A stretch of 64,000 nt of DNA, from positions 124,001 to 188,000 of the forward strand of contig JAIWNF010000017.1 of assembly GCA_025093555.1 (NCBI GenBank), given 5' to 3'. Of the stretch, positions 1 through 11,999 are shown piece by piece. Under the pieces are notes generated by a model that saw nothing but the letters and a program-made list of their open reading frames with translations, searched no databases and was not told where the DNA came from. This stretch comes from Circinella umbellata (lineage: Eukaryota > Mucoromycota > Mucoromycetes > Mucorales > Lichtheimiaceae). Made by a program: the position numbers and the translations under genes. Every line of letters begins with the position of its first letter. The stretch's first letter is position 1.

Positions 1-331
1 GCTATGGCGGTGGAAATGGTTTTGAGGGGTACTGTCATTTATAAAAGAAGAAAGACAAAGGAAATTGAAAAGGAGAACGCCTGCGGGCTTATATCTTGGT
101 GCTATGTTTGTGTGGTGCCTTAAATAATATTGTACAATAACACGCGGCGTTGATTTTAATGCAAAAATCGTTCATCATGACTTAGACTTCATGAAATCTA
201 TTTACTTTATATAAAAGTGACTTTACTACTGTTCCCACTCACATAAATATTACTCTTATTATTATTTTCAGAAACGCAACTTTATTTACTAACTTTTACT
301 CAAACTTTCTTGTTAGAATAAATTTAAAACT
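1..331. other. Downstream flank of PPWD1, no gene seen
   Basis: This stretch lies beyond the stop codon of the minus-strand PPWD1 gene and presumably holds its 3' UTR. No convincing open frame or RNA gene is visible. The first 120 bases are less AT-rich than the rest and could be the edge of a neighbouring gene outside the window. Confidence 0.5.
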
Positions 332-3300
332 TTATCGTATTTCAATATTAATAATTTTTATATCTTCGTATGGTTTATCATTCTTATCCACTCTAACATG
401 TTCAATTTCATGTACAACATCCATACCAGCAGTAGCTCGACCAAAGATTGTATGCTTATTGTCAAGCCAAGGCTAAAACAATAAAATAGGGGAGTGAGTG
501 AGATTTTATTAGTAAAACAAATTCATAAGATCCACTCATTCATATTTATTTTTATATAATTAAAAAAAAAAAAGAATACTTACGGTAGGAACAACAGTAA
601 TGAAAAACTGACTTCCATTTGTATTTGGACCTGCATTAGCCATACTCACTGTATAGGGTCGATCATGTCGGACTTCTCGAGTCACTTCGTCTTCAAAATC
701 ATCACCCCATATAGATTCACCTCCCGTACCATCACCAAATGGACAGCCCGTTTGTATCATAAAACCTTTAATAACTCGATGGAAAATAAGATTATCATAA
801 TAACCATTCTTTGCATGTGTGACAAAGTTCTCGACAGCTTTAGGAGCAACATCAGGAAGTAATCGAATATGGATATCACCTGAGGTAGTTCGAAGAATAG
901 CATGTGTACCGAGAATTTGTTTACGTTCTTGAGTACCTGCCACAGTTTGTTCTTCTCTGGATGGTTTTTCGTTGAATACATCACGATCACCTTTTTGTTG
1001 ACCCTCGTCACTAATAAGAAAAGAAAGAGATAGCAGAAGAGAGGTTTATTAATGTAAGATCCACGATTTCTGTATATCGATATACAATTCTAATCATCTC
1101 TTTAACCACTTACTCATAAGGTTCTCGTCGTGTAAATATGAAAAATCGATTTCGTTTAAAGGCAGTAGTTAATAAAGTTGGATCTACCATTTCACTTTCT
1201 TTCAATGTTGCATTATCCGAAGCGGCCATTGCCTAGTTAGAGCGAATATTTACAGCATGAAAGGATGGTTAATTTAGGTGAGACTTTTTTTAATTGATCC
1301 ATACATAATATAAAGATATACTATTAATACTTACCAAAGTATAAACACCTTTCTTCTTAGGTGCACCTTGATATAAAGTAACATTCAAAAATCGATGTGT
1401 TTCTGATTTTCCGATTAATCGGGCTACTTTGTTCGTCCTAATATTCACCACTAGTAGAAATTATTTAATTTAGTAGTTTCTTTTCGGTTTTGTGAAGGAA
1501 ATTGCTCCTTTTTGACTTTTTCTTCCTTACTTTTAATACCAAGTAGTGTTGCGTACACAATAAAATTATTACTTTCATCAAAAACTAGTGAGATTATCTA
1601 AGAGTAAGTAACACACGGTCTGACTCTCCAAAACAGAAATTTATAAGTGTATACAGCTTTCTAATTTACCTGCATTAACAAAACTAGCTGCTGGCGATTT
1701 TTCTAATTCTCGATCCACTGCTAAACGTCGACCAAACTCCATGTCATCCAGTTTGTGTATTGCAGTTCCTGCCTAATAAATTGAATATACAAATAATTGA
1801 TTCTTTACATGTTAGATACGCTGCCGTATATATAATATCTTGATCTCATACACACATATACATATATACACATATATATACACGCATATAACACTATATG
1901 TCACACCTTCTTATAGGTATATTTACCTGCTGCATTTCACTGATAACATGAAGACTCTCGTCATATTTACGAATCATCTTGCCTGTCAAAAACTTGAAAA
2001 CACGTACTTGTCGATCAGGAAAACTCATCGTAACAAACTTCATTCCATCATTTGAAAATGTCAACGATGTAGGTGTTGATTTGCTCTATGAAGTAATGTG
2101 AATAGTTTTTGTGTTGGTTTATCACATTAAGTTTATATATTGGAGAAAGAATGGGTAAGTGAAAGAAGGTTTGTTTATACAAGTGAAAGAGATAGTACTA
2201 CCTTTCTGAATTCATAAAGGTCTGTTTCTGACTTCAATTCGAAATCAACCGATTTTGGCAAGTCAAAAGGATCTTCAGGAGACCAATACTCCACCATACC
2301 TTGGGTATCCACGGAAACAACACAGTTAAACCTCCAGTTAAACTATAGATTAATCATAGGGTGTGTCCCACCAGTCAGTCAATCGATGAAATTAAAATAT
2401 ATCAACAACTATATTATTAATGATATCACCTACCGCTATTAAATGTACCGGTTGTGAATGTAAATTGTCAATAGTGTGTAAAGGTTTTCCTTCTGCACGC
2501 CCATCATAAAGATGAATCTTTGAAGTGTCTGCTTCGGAGCTATAAGTAATATATTAGTTGGCCATATATATATACCTTCAATTTAAATTTTCAATATTTA
2601 TTTACTTACACAGCAATTAATGCTTGAGCTTGTCCTTGTTGATGAATCCAGCATACACTTTTTGGCTTATATCCCAATTTTATCATGTTAATCATATCTA
2701 ATGTATTTAAATTAGTATAATGAATAGGAACAAATCACTATTAATACAATTATATAACTAATTGAATGATCATCAAAAGTGAGGAGAAGATTGCTAGGTT
2801 ACCAAAGTTTGTAATATCAAATACTTTCATTGACATATCATCCGAAATAGTAGCTAATAATTCACCATCTGCTGAAATATTAAGTCCATTGATGTTTGCC
2901 ATATGAGCACGATAATGTTTAACAAATTCAATGTTATTCGCAGTTTTCTTCCAGAATTTCAAATGACCATCAACAGAAGTTGTAACAATAAAATCATTCC
3001 TAATAATGATAGTAATATTTCTTTTGATCAGTTCCCATCTATTTTCTCTTCGATATTGTACATTTACACTTACTTTGCCGATGCCACAACATAACTTAGT
3101 GTGTCGCGGTGCATATAACTTTTTTCATACATATCAGCCGCGGGAAGGTGTGAAAGGTAAAGTTTCTCATGAGCAAGAACTAATAAAAAGGAGCATCAAG
3201 ATAATTAAGTAAAAATACGTGTTTTTATTTTTGGCTCTTATTTTTTATCACGTTTTTTTCTTTTATAGAACATTTGGTTGTTCTGTTCGTTTTGTACCTC

Positions 3301-3514
3301 TCTTTTTCTTTCGAGGTTGTTCAGGCGTGGGTGGTGGTAACATTGGTCCGATGTCGTCTTCTATATAAAATACGCTTATATGCATTAATTAAAAAGAATG
3401 GGGTACGTTACTTCAAGCTTCAAACTGCTATAATCCATTTTTATTACCCTCTTCTTCTTGATCTACTAGAGGATCATTATCTAGGGAGCGTTTATTACTT
3501 GGATGATCTGCCAT
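332..3514 (-). CDS. PPWD1: Peptidyl-prolyl isomerase with WD40 repeats (PPWD1 / cyp15 family), multi-exon
   Basis: Nuclear cyclophilin fused behind WD40 repeats; family members are spliceosome-associated prolyl isomerases. The start is ATG at 3512-3514. Exon 1 (3448-3514) encodes an acidic N-terminus. Exon 2 (3298-3360) encodes [12 protein letters not shown] and a KKKR stretch. Exon 3 (about 3074-3179) contains the family signature [19 protein letters not shown]40 exons follow (LKFWKK near 2940, [18 protein letters not shown] near 1130-1190). The cyclophilin domain begins near 935 and carries [13 protein letters not shown] and [10 protein letters not shown]. The last exon (332-472) holds [11 protein letters not shown] and ends with TAA at 332-334. 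Introns are short with GT-AG ends (for example 473-583, donor GTAAGT), and the phases I checked join in frame. It appears intact and is the only clear host gene here. Middle exon borders were not all resolved. Confidence 0.95.
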
Positions 3515-3897
3515 TGTTTTTGGATCAAATTTTGTTTTATTTTTTTCTTTAAGAAATTTCAACTTAATCAGGGAGTGTAACTATATCTGTAGGTCGACAA
3601 AAATTGTATTTTGAAGTGCGGAATCACAATTTAATATACATGAACTTACACTCCACGAAGTATTTCAACTTCGACACATTTGTCACAAAATAGCTCATAG
3701 AAAAAAATAATATTACGTAGATCTTTTTATACATTATAATCCTATTCCATTTCCCCTCTTTTATACTATTTTTCCTTTTTTTTTTGTTTTCGTTCTCGCA
3801 GTCGTATCATATTTTTGTGCTTGTCTTATTGACACAAACTTCAGACCACGTCAATCTTTTTTAAATTGTATCTTGAAGTTTGTTGACGCATTGTGTT
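3515..3897. other. Intergenic: 5' flank of PPWD1 and 3' flank of the Fanzor-like relic
   Basis: AT-rich spacer with T-runs upstream of the PPWD1 start and downstream of the stop of the neighbouring relic. It must contain the PPWD1 promoter, but no specific element stands out. If the neighbour is a Fanzor/TnpB relative, this is where an overlapping guide RNA and element end would be expected; I cannot recognise either. Confidence 0.4.
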
Positions 3898-6345
3898 TTA
3901 TTGGGAATTAATACGACGAGACTTGCGGATCACTGCTTGGGGTCTTTGTCCTTGTTCAAGGATGGAAGCGGCTATAGATGCTTCCACATTTTCAGCAGTT
4001 CCATCATGAAATTTCTTGTGGCAATTTTTGCAAAGACACGAATGATTTTTTTCTTTGCCTTAATCATTCAACTTATCTTTATTGACTTGTCCACTAGGAG
4101 CAGGTGTCGGCGTAAATACTCCACATTCATTATTTCACCTTCCATAAAACAATGACAGCATAGTTTACTACTACAGTATTTGTCAATACGTGACAAGTCG
4201 ATTTGAACAGGCTCTTGCTGTGCCTTGGCGTGGTCTTAAAGTTTATCGGCAAATTGTTGCGCAAGTCCTGGCTTGGCAACCGTTCGATTACCTGTATCCA
4301 TTCGATCCAACCCCTTACCAATCAAGAATTTGTTCTTTCTTGTAGACAGTTCTGAAAGGGCACCTTTTGCAATTGCACGTTGACGAGACGCGTCTGTCAT
4401 ATTAATGATCCGTTCCCATGTCTTATCAATTTCTGAGCGTATTGACATTTTTGTATCCCAGGAACAATGAAGTTCTTTGCTTGAATGCACATCATGCAAT
4501 CTAAAGCCCCGGCTTCGGCTTGCCAGGTACGGATAAAAGTCAAAAAGTTAGCCACATTGGATGTTTTGCTGCCACCACTTTTTGCTAAATCACATTGAAT
4601 GTTGTTGATTGAACTCTGTTCGTTTCGATTTTCTAACCACTTTCTATTGATAGGTTCACGACCATAAAGTTCATCTCGTCTAATGGTATGTTGTACACCA
4701 GGCTGATGTTCTGTATCGGTAGGAAGATAAAAGGCATCGGCAGTCCATGTTTCACCCAGATCAATTCCAAAAACACCTTCGTATTCGTCGAGAAGATTCG
4801 CATTATGTTGCCCAAGCTCTTGGCATTTTCTGAACGCAAATTTACGGATTTCCGGAAGGTATTTGAATTGACGTTGCTGTTGTTTTCGACGTGGGTCGGC
4901 CCAATCAGTCATGACAGCTTGTAAACAGACACTATTTGTCCGAAGCATGCGTATTGTGTATTGTGGGGTTGGCGTTCATTTTTAAGCATCTTGCGTAAGT
5001 CAGTGGCATGTTTGGATCGTTTGATATTGACAAGATTTGGCAAGTCAATTACAGCACTTTTTCCCAAATCAACAATAAATGATAATGCTTCTTCAGCACT
5101 ATGCACAGATCGGGCAACATCCCGCTTGAGTGTTTCGAGAACATATTTTTAAGAGTATCAAATAGTAATGCTTGTTCTATAATTAACATTAAAAAGAGAT
5201 TGATTGAAAAAAAGTTAGATAGAGTACTATTAATCACAAATATATCTCACCTTTTGAAACTTACGTTTTTTTGTGCTGTTAATTGTCAAAATATCTTGAT
5301 GTGTTTCTGCTCGCTGAAGTTTATGATGGATATAATCCTTGTATATTTGACAAAGTCGCCTATATGAGTAAGTATATTTCTGATATATGAGCCATATAAT
5401 GGAATAAATACGTTCTTACTTGGTGCTGTTAGACAAATAGAAAAGGAAATCTTTTTTGAATAACTTTCAAGAATCCAAGCCAATATAGATATTAAAATAT
5501 AAGCATGCTCAGTGGATCCAGCTTCTTCTTGACTATCATTATCATCTTGGCCTTGATTCGACGCTTCATCAGAATTAGCATCACGTTGTCGTCGTGAACC
5601 AGTCGTTGATTGATTAACACGTTTCATACCAAAGCAATCAAGTAAGTCGACTGGCGCTTGGTTAGAATTTATATCAACCTGAGATGCTCGCGCTCCAATG
5701 GGTCTTCCAACAAATCGCTGCCACTTATTTTTTTCTTGTTTGATAAATGCATCGACATCTGTTTGATCTTTTCATGTTGTTTTTCGAAGAGCAGCGCTAG
5801 CCTCTTTACATTTTTCGACATTTATCATGGATGAATGTCGAGCATCGACTTCAAGAGGAATTTTCCAAACTTGTGCTGTTAAATATTCGGAAAACCCTTC
5901 TTCAGTTGTCCAATCACGAGGGATTGTTGCTTTGCGTTCCAGCTGCTGATCAACTAATACCATGGTTGCCTTCTTGCCCGTTCGACGAATATGTGCCCAT
6001 GTTGATTTAATCCAGTTTTGAACATTGTTGTTGATAACTTCACCTTTGTCTTTCAGATTCTTCTCGACTTGATGATCAGTAGGATCCAATGCTTCTTTTT
6101 GCCATCGACGGAGAACATAACGTCGAAATTTGTCGTCGGTTCGCCAATCAGTGCAACTTGTGCTTGTTTCTTGAGTCTGACGGAAAGATATTTGGAAAAG
6201 TTATCAACAAAGTGTGAAACGACTGTTTGTCGGAAGTGAATATTGATGTCTTCTGCAATATCATCCGAAACTTCTCGACGAAGCCATGAGGATGGTAACC
6301 ACGGGATATTCTGGTCATTATATCCGGAAAACCATAATTGCCGTA

Positions 6346-7135
6346 CAGTAAGTATTCGCTAAACCGGTACTCATTAAACCGGTATTTCGCTAAACTGGTA
6401 GTATCTCTCAATTATTTCTTATATACTTGGTAAAATACTGGTAATTCGCTAAACCGGTATCCGGTGAACTTTCCCAAATATTTACCGGGTTTATAATAGT
6501 ATTATTTTATCTTATATAATTTAATATTAGTATTTCTAATGGTAAAATCAGTAATACAGGCTTCCTTTAGTCTCATCCCAGCTCTTCACTTTTCAGCTGG
6601 CTACTTTGTTTTCATAGCAATTAGAAATACATAAATCATTCTTGTCGTCAAGAGAAAGCTTCTCAACATTTTGTTGATAACTGTGTCTCTTTTTCGCCAA
6701 CTTCATATAGATGCTTTTCTCTTTTTTCTCATCTGCGTACATATGTATATTTCAACTTTGTCATGTTCTTGTTCATTACCATTGCATATGTAATAATTTT
6801 GTTGATACAATTCGTTTTTACTCATTTATTCGACTGCTAACCAAGGTCCATATTAAACACACTTTGTTGTAGATTCATTATTAATCCAGTCTCTGATTAA
6901 TTACTACTATTTGGTGTATACACCAGTGTCATTTTTATCACTAGAAGATTAGCTCAAGTAAATAGCAAAGCTACATTATATGAACTATCATTTTTTTTAT
7001 CTTATCCCTACAGCTCAATTTGATTATAGTTATTTTTCCAGTATATTCTACATATTAGTACCAGCCGCGTTTCAATTCGCTAAACCGGTACAAATCCTCA
7101 CATATATCGAGTACCGGTTTAGCGAATACTCACTG
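6346..7135. mobile_element. Pogo/Tc1-mariner-type MITE with TA target duplication
   Basis: A 790 bp non-coding element bounded by inverted repeats of about 28 bp that start CAGTRAGTATTCGCTAAACC, with one mismatch between the two ends. TA dinucleotides flank it (6344-6345 and 7136-7137). The CAGT start and TTCGCTAAACC resemble pogo/Tigger ends. More copies of the TTCGCTAAACCGGTA motif lie just inside both ends (near 6375, 6395, 6435 and 7075), as expected for transposase-binding subterminal repeats. Removing this element together with the adjacent solo LTR rejoins the interrupted reading frame of the Fanzor-like relic. Confidence 0.85.
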
Positions 7136-7140
7136 TACAT

Positions 7141-7763
7141 TGAAGCGTTCCGTGTTATGTTAGGGAGTTTCGTTATATGAAATTGATATGAAATATGTTA
7201 AAAAGATAGAATAAAATGATATAATTAACTTAATAATTATATGAAATGGTATGTGGGAGTTCTAATATTCAGGAGTTGTACGTCTGAATCCACAAAAGAG
7301 AAGTCTTAATAAAATTACTAAATGAAAATCAAATGAAAGAATTTATTTATAAAGATAATTTATTTAAAAGACAAGACAAAGTCAAAGATAAAATTTAAAG
7401 TAAAGAAAAAATAGAACTTAAGGTAAAAGAGAACTGAAGAAAAGAAATTTGAGAGTGAAAAAGGTCAAGTATTTATACTATTTGCTTTTGTGAGAATAGT
7501 CAATAGCTTTGGTAAGAATAATCAATGGCTTTCATAAAAAATTACAATTGCTCTTGTACAAAGAAGCAATTGCGAAAAGACTCAAAAGCGAGATCCATTT
7601 TAATGGCACAATGAACATTTATACTATAACAAGAATTTATAGTGGTAACATGTGATTATAATCAATAATAGTAATGTTATTTATAATGGGGATAATACTA
7701 ATACTATTGATAATATATATGAGGAAAAGAAGAAAAAAACTGAATAATGGTACGAACGTTACA
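7141..7763 (-). mobile_element. Solo LTR, copy A (4 bp TSD ACAT)
   Basis: Begins TGAAGCG and ends GTTACA on the plus strand, with the perfect 4 bp duplication ACAT at 7137-7140 and 7764-7767. It matches the copy at 31234-31870 along its whole length by eye. A TATA-like sequence (GTATAAATAC) on the minus strand gives the orientation. There is no internal retrotransposon sequence, so it is a solo LTR left by recombination. It sits one base beyond the adjacent MITE. Confidence 0.85.
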
Positions 7764-8474
7764 ACATATAAAATAATGCTTCGGAGCTCTGTATTTTCAC
7801 ACATAATATATGATAGGCCTTTTATTGTTTTTTCGTCACCAGGATAAGGAACCAATGCCAGAGGATTAGTTGGAAGATTTTGAATGTTGTACTGGCCAAT
7901 TGTTGCTCTATGATAGTGAACTGTGCTGTTATCCTTGTCATGACGGTAGGATCGGTGATCGGTTGCACAATAAATAATCCATTTCCAAGTTTTGACCGAA
8001 GATGTTGAGAAAAATGACCTATAAACGTTTGTTTTTGAAGATTCATTAAGTTCTAAAGCATATCTGACAATCATATTACCTGTCAGCATTGCGATTTGCT
8101 ATACAAGGCTAAGCTGATAAACTTCATGATAAATAACGCAGGTCAACAAATTTCCCTGGTAAACAGCAGCTGGATCAACTATTTGAGCTTTAGAATTCTT
8201 TACTTCTGACACTGCTATTGTAGAAGCTTTATGTGCATCTACTATAGTTGACGAGGATCAAGATGGCTGTCCAACCAATTGACTTTGTGAGAGGGACGGT
8301 CAAATGATACATAACGTTAACATGCTTTTGCTAATACTGATGAATTTAATCCACATGTCCATGTTTTCATCGTTCGAGATGTTAGTACAACCTTTGTTTC
8401 TTCAGTAGCTTCTGGTTTACAGTAATAAATCGTCTTGCCACATCTAGTATATAATGCAGCTGTGTTTATGGCTG

Positions 8475-9430
8475 TTAATAATTTTTCTTCTTTATCATCA
8501 TCACTATTATTATTATTATTATTATTTTTACTTTTATTATCTTGAGTATGATAGTCTTTCCTTTACCCTTTTGTTTTGTCTTTTGTCTTTTGGCAGAGGG
8601 GCGTGTTCGTTGTTGTTTTCTTTTACTCAAGTCACCTTTATATTCAGGTACAGTTGCATTCATTGGAATCCTTTGAACATCATGAATAAATGAATATCAA
8701 CCTATTTTTGCTCCAGTACTTGATATATTTGTGAGTGCAAGTTCATGGGAACTGCTGGAAGTAATGGTAGAAGAACAATATGGCTGCACTTTAGGTCCTT
8801 GATCCAAGCTGCTAGCCACACTACTACTTGATCCAACAGCACTACTACCAAATCAGAGCCGACAACCTCCTGACAAAGTCAGAGGGAAATTGACACAAAC
8901 CGAGCTCAAACGCCCTTGAAAAGAACGGAGCTGCCAATGAGCAGATTCAGATGCATTAGGTAACTCTTTTTGTTTTCCTTTTCCTTTTTGTTTTTGTTTT
9001 TGTGCTTCTTTCTGTTCTTCTTTTTGCGCTTCTTTTTACGCTTCTTTTTATGCTTCTTTTTGTCTTTGTATGTTTGGATAATGATAATGATAGTAATAAT
9101 GTTCTTGTTGCTAGTGATGTTGTAATTGTAATTATAATTGTAATTGTGGTTGGTCTTATTGCTGTTGTTCTGTATCTCTTTGTTTAGAATAAGAAGTAGT
9201 TCTAAGTTTATCAAATACAGTAACAAAATACTCTTTTAATTTAAAAGTTGTAGACCATGATGATGGTGCTTGGTCATTATCTTGTTGAAGAGGACCAGTA
9301 GTAAAAACGCAATAAGTATAAAGAGCACATTGCATATCAAATTTCGTCTTGACACTAACACGGTTATAGATTGGTAACAAAGAGGCGATCATTTCATCTG
9401 GACAGGTTCCAAGTCTGTCTTTTCCTTCTG
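8475..9430 (-). pseudogene. Q/K-rich low-complexity coding relic, probable N-terminal part of the Fanzor-like gene
   Basis: One minus-strand frame of about 320 codons interrupted only by stops. From the N-terminal side it reads a non-repetitive segment (LGTCPDEMIASLLPIYNR to VFDKLRTT), a Gln/Leu repeat, a Lys-Glu-Ala-Gln repeat, a Ser-rich stretch, and a basic segment KRKQQRTRPSAKRQK that resembles a nuclear localisation signal. In the QL and KEAQ repeats TAA sits where CAA is expected, several times; two other stops are TGA. The strand and close spacing suggest it belongs upstream of the RuvC-like relic, but this is inference: it could be a separate gene. Its N-terminal end is cut off by a Harbinger-like element at about 9431. 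Confidence 0.5.
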
Positions 9431-10727
9431 AAATTATTATATCCTCAATATTATCTATATTTATATTTTCATTATTTTCATCATCATCAATTATCATATT
9501 ATCATCTATATTTAAATCTGAAAAATTATTTTGGAATTTAGTCATTATTTTAATTTTTTCCATTTGCATTATTTGATTATTTAATACAATATCTACTAGT
9601 TTTTCATGTGAAGGATATTCAAAAAAATTTTCGCACCATAATTTATGATGATCTTGGGTTATAATATTAAATGTTGCTGTAAATAATTTTATATTTTTTA
9701 ATAAAAAAGCTACTTTTAATTGTATATTTGTATATTTATAATCATCAGTTTTAAAGTTGAATTATTATTAAAAAATCTTTTAAAAGTATTACCTAATTCT
9801 CCAAATACATTTTCTATAGCAGATCTGAAACTACCAAAAACGTCATTAAAATGCTTTTCTTCAGTATTTAAATCTTCATTGGGTTCTTTTCTAATAGGAT
9901 AAAAAAATTGTTATTATTTAATTTTATGTTTTTATCTTTACAAAAAATTTCAAATTGATTAGTAAATAAAGTATAACCTCCATCAACTGCTATAACATCT
10001 CTTTTATCTATTTTATTATAAATTTTCATATTAAGAAACATACCACTATTACTATTTATACCACATAATTTACTTTCTGAAACAGAAATTATAAAATTAT
10101 TAAAATCTGTGTTCTTAATCCTGCTGTTTTTAACTTATAAGACCATCTTTTTTGTTGTGATATATCAGGTTTATCATATTTTATAGTACTGTCATGTCCA
10201 TCAAGTATTGAAGTAATATTTTTAAAAATTTTAGGATATTTTATTAGTGCAGAGCAAATTCTTATTTTAATATTTGAAAACATATCTTTTAAGCATAAAT
10301 TAACATATTTATCTAAATGTTCATAATTTGTAATGCAAAACTCTTTATAAAATTTATAAAATGATGCATAGGGTAAATTTCTTTTCATATCTTTACTTGT
10401 TATACCTGAAACTAAATGATAAATTAAATATAACCCTTTTTCTATTTCAAAATATGGAGAAGGATAATCTTTATTTGTATATAATTTTGTTAAAAAGAAA
10501 ACTGAAGTATATCCTAATTTATTTACTAATTCTTTCTTAATATTATCTATATCTTTTATATATTTTAATTTCGTACGATGTTCATAATTATTTTGCTTTT
10601 TTTTCCAATTTTCATTTACAAACTGCTATTCATTTAAAATTAATTTATCAATTTCATCTTGTAATAATTCTCTATATTTTTTTATATCGTTTTTATTTAA
10701 AGAAGAATGATACTCTTCAAAGACCAT
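9431..10727 (-). pseudogene. Harbinger-like DDE transposase relic (copy E1)
   Basis: Start ATG at 10725-10727. The protein is homologous by eye to the intact transposase at 23945-25444: an N-terminal helical region, YNYEHRTKLKYIKD-like and LYTNKDYPSPYFEIEKGL segments, the first catalytic block ILDGHDS near 10190, and a degraded second block near 9980 (VIAVDGGY). Frameshifts and an in-frame TAG near 10630 disable it. The acidic linker is present at 9431-9570, but the C-terminal chromodomain and the partner gene of other copies are missing, so the element is truncated where it joins the Q/K-rich relic. No terminal repeats were recognised. Confidence 0.8.
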
Positions 10728-10959
10728 ATTAGAAGCATATTTTATATAATAAGAAAAATTTAATCTTGATTTTTTTTTAAAAAAGTAAAACAAAAAACTA
10801 ATTACTAATAGATGATAAATTAATTGTTTTTTTTAATTATCACCATAGTAAAAAAGTTTATAGATTATTATAATATTTATAGTATTTATAAAAAGTATAT
10901 TTATTCTTTATATATATTTATCTAATAATATATGTTATATTTAATTATTTAGGATTGAA

Positions 10960-11995
10960 TCCCATTGCCAGTTGAAGTAGAAGAATATTTGAACAAGTTT
11001 GCTGGTGTAGTATGTCTTCTCTCTTTATTATTCATTATTTATTATTTATTGTATACTAACTATACCTGAGGGTTTGTCTTTATAGCACGATCTTGAAAAG
11101 CTGATTGATATAGTGTAAAGTCAATTCCATCTATTTCAAGCAGATTTATATTAGGTCGAAAGAACAATTGGCGATGTTTTAGAGTTATATTATTATAGTT
11201 ATATGTTAATAACAAAACAGAAGCTGACTTGGTTTATCAGTTGTAAGGGTTTATTGAGAAATGTTTTGACGAAAGCAACTTCTATGTTATTAAGTATGTC
11301 TTCTTTATTTTTTGTGATCAAATATATACATATAGTTATATAAATGTAGATTGTTTTAACATAGATACATAATCTTTAGTGGTAAAAAAGTTAGTACTGC
11401 TAATAGTAACAGAATAAATGAAAATCTATAGGTTCCTGGTGTGACACCATTATTAAGAAAGAAGACTGGAACAAAGGTGGACATATTGACCAAACATTTA
11501 TACGAGGATTTTGGTATCAGTGAAGCCGGTCTCAGTGGTGGGTCTGCATCAACTAACTATATTAACGAAGCCAACATCAAACTACCAAAATCTCTTAAAG
11601 ATGCTATTTAGAATTTATTAAGGATGACGACCAAGGATACCAAACATTTATGTATTCTAGAATTTGTCATAAACGGTAATGATGTTTTTGAAATTGATAA
11701 ACATGATTAAAATAGATCTTTAACTTTTTATTATTATTATTAATAGGTCTTGAGCTAACAGTGAAATTGATAGACATTCCGTCTGCAATATCTGTCGTGT
11801 TCATACCTTGAGTCTGATGCGATTCCCACTCATTCCCAATACATTTTATAACAACTTGATTCCTTTGGTTATGTTAGCCTGGCAACATAAAACCTTATTA
11901 AAAGAAACATTAATATGGGCAGCAAGACATTCATCCCAACTCTCGATGATCCTATTCCAACATCAAAAATACCATTCTGTATTCTGTCACTAAAA
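10960..11995 (+). pseudogene. Unrecognised broken gene, plus strand
   Basis: Fragments of coding character, richer in G and C than the surroundings: VEVEEYLNKFAGVV near 10980, HDLEKLIDIV near 11090, a clear 60-codon stretch near 11440-11610 (KKTGTKVDILTKHLYEDFG then GGSASTNYINEANIKLPKS), DTKHLCILEFVINGNDVFE near 11645, and LTVKLIDIPSAISVVFIP near 11755. Intron-like gaps with GT and AG borders separate some of them, and in-frame stops and shifts follow. I do not recognise the family. The pieces could be an old host gene or a transposon gene captured between elements. Confidence 0.4.
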
Positions 11996-11999
11996 AAAA

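Larger units (their letters stand above)
3898..8089 (-). pseudogene. Fanzor/TnpB-like RuvC nuclease relic, broken by frameshifts and two insertions
   Basis: Degenerate gene read in pieces on the minus strand. Motifs seen in order: a helical N-terminal part at 7764-8089; a continuation from 6345 (VSHFVDNFSKYLSVRLKK); segments at 5772-6089 and 5500-5627; a RuvC-I-like motif FGIDLGETW with Asp near 4761; a segment GKGLDRMDTGNRTVAKPG near 4300; a zinc ribbon SSKLCCHC near 4160 and CLCKNC near 4030; and HDGTAENVEASIAASI near 4000, which matches in position and shape the third RuvC acidic motif of TnpB proteins (RDxNAAxNI). The frame closes with TAA at 3898-3900. TnpB and Fanzor proteins are RNA-guided DNA nucleases of transposons. 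The order GxDxG, CxxC, CxxC, then D-x-N is direct observation; the family name is inference. At least one in-frame TAA (near 4240) and several frameshifts make it inactive. Some breaks could be unrecognised introns. Confidence 0.62.

Noticed and set aside
9002..9187. Plus-strand hydrophobic open frame near 9100
   Set aside because: Shadow of the minus-strand Gln/Lys repeat tract.
8475..9430. Variant genetic code with TAA/TAG read as Gln
   Set aside because: PPWD1, the Tc1 transposase and the E4a genes end normally at TAA/TAG and have no internal ones; the in-frame stops occur only in decayed genes.
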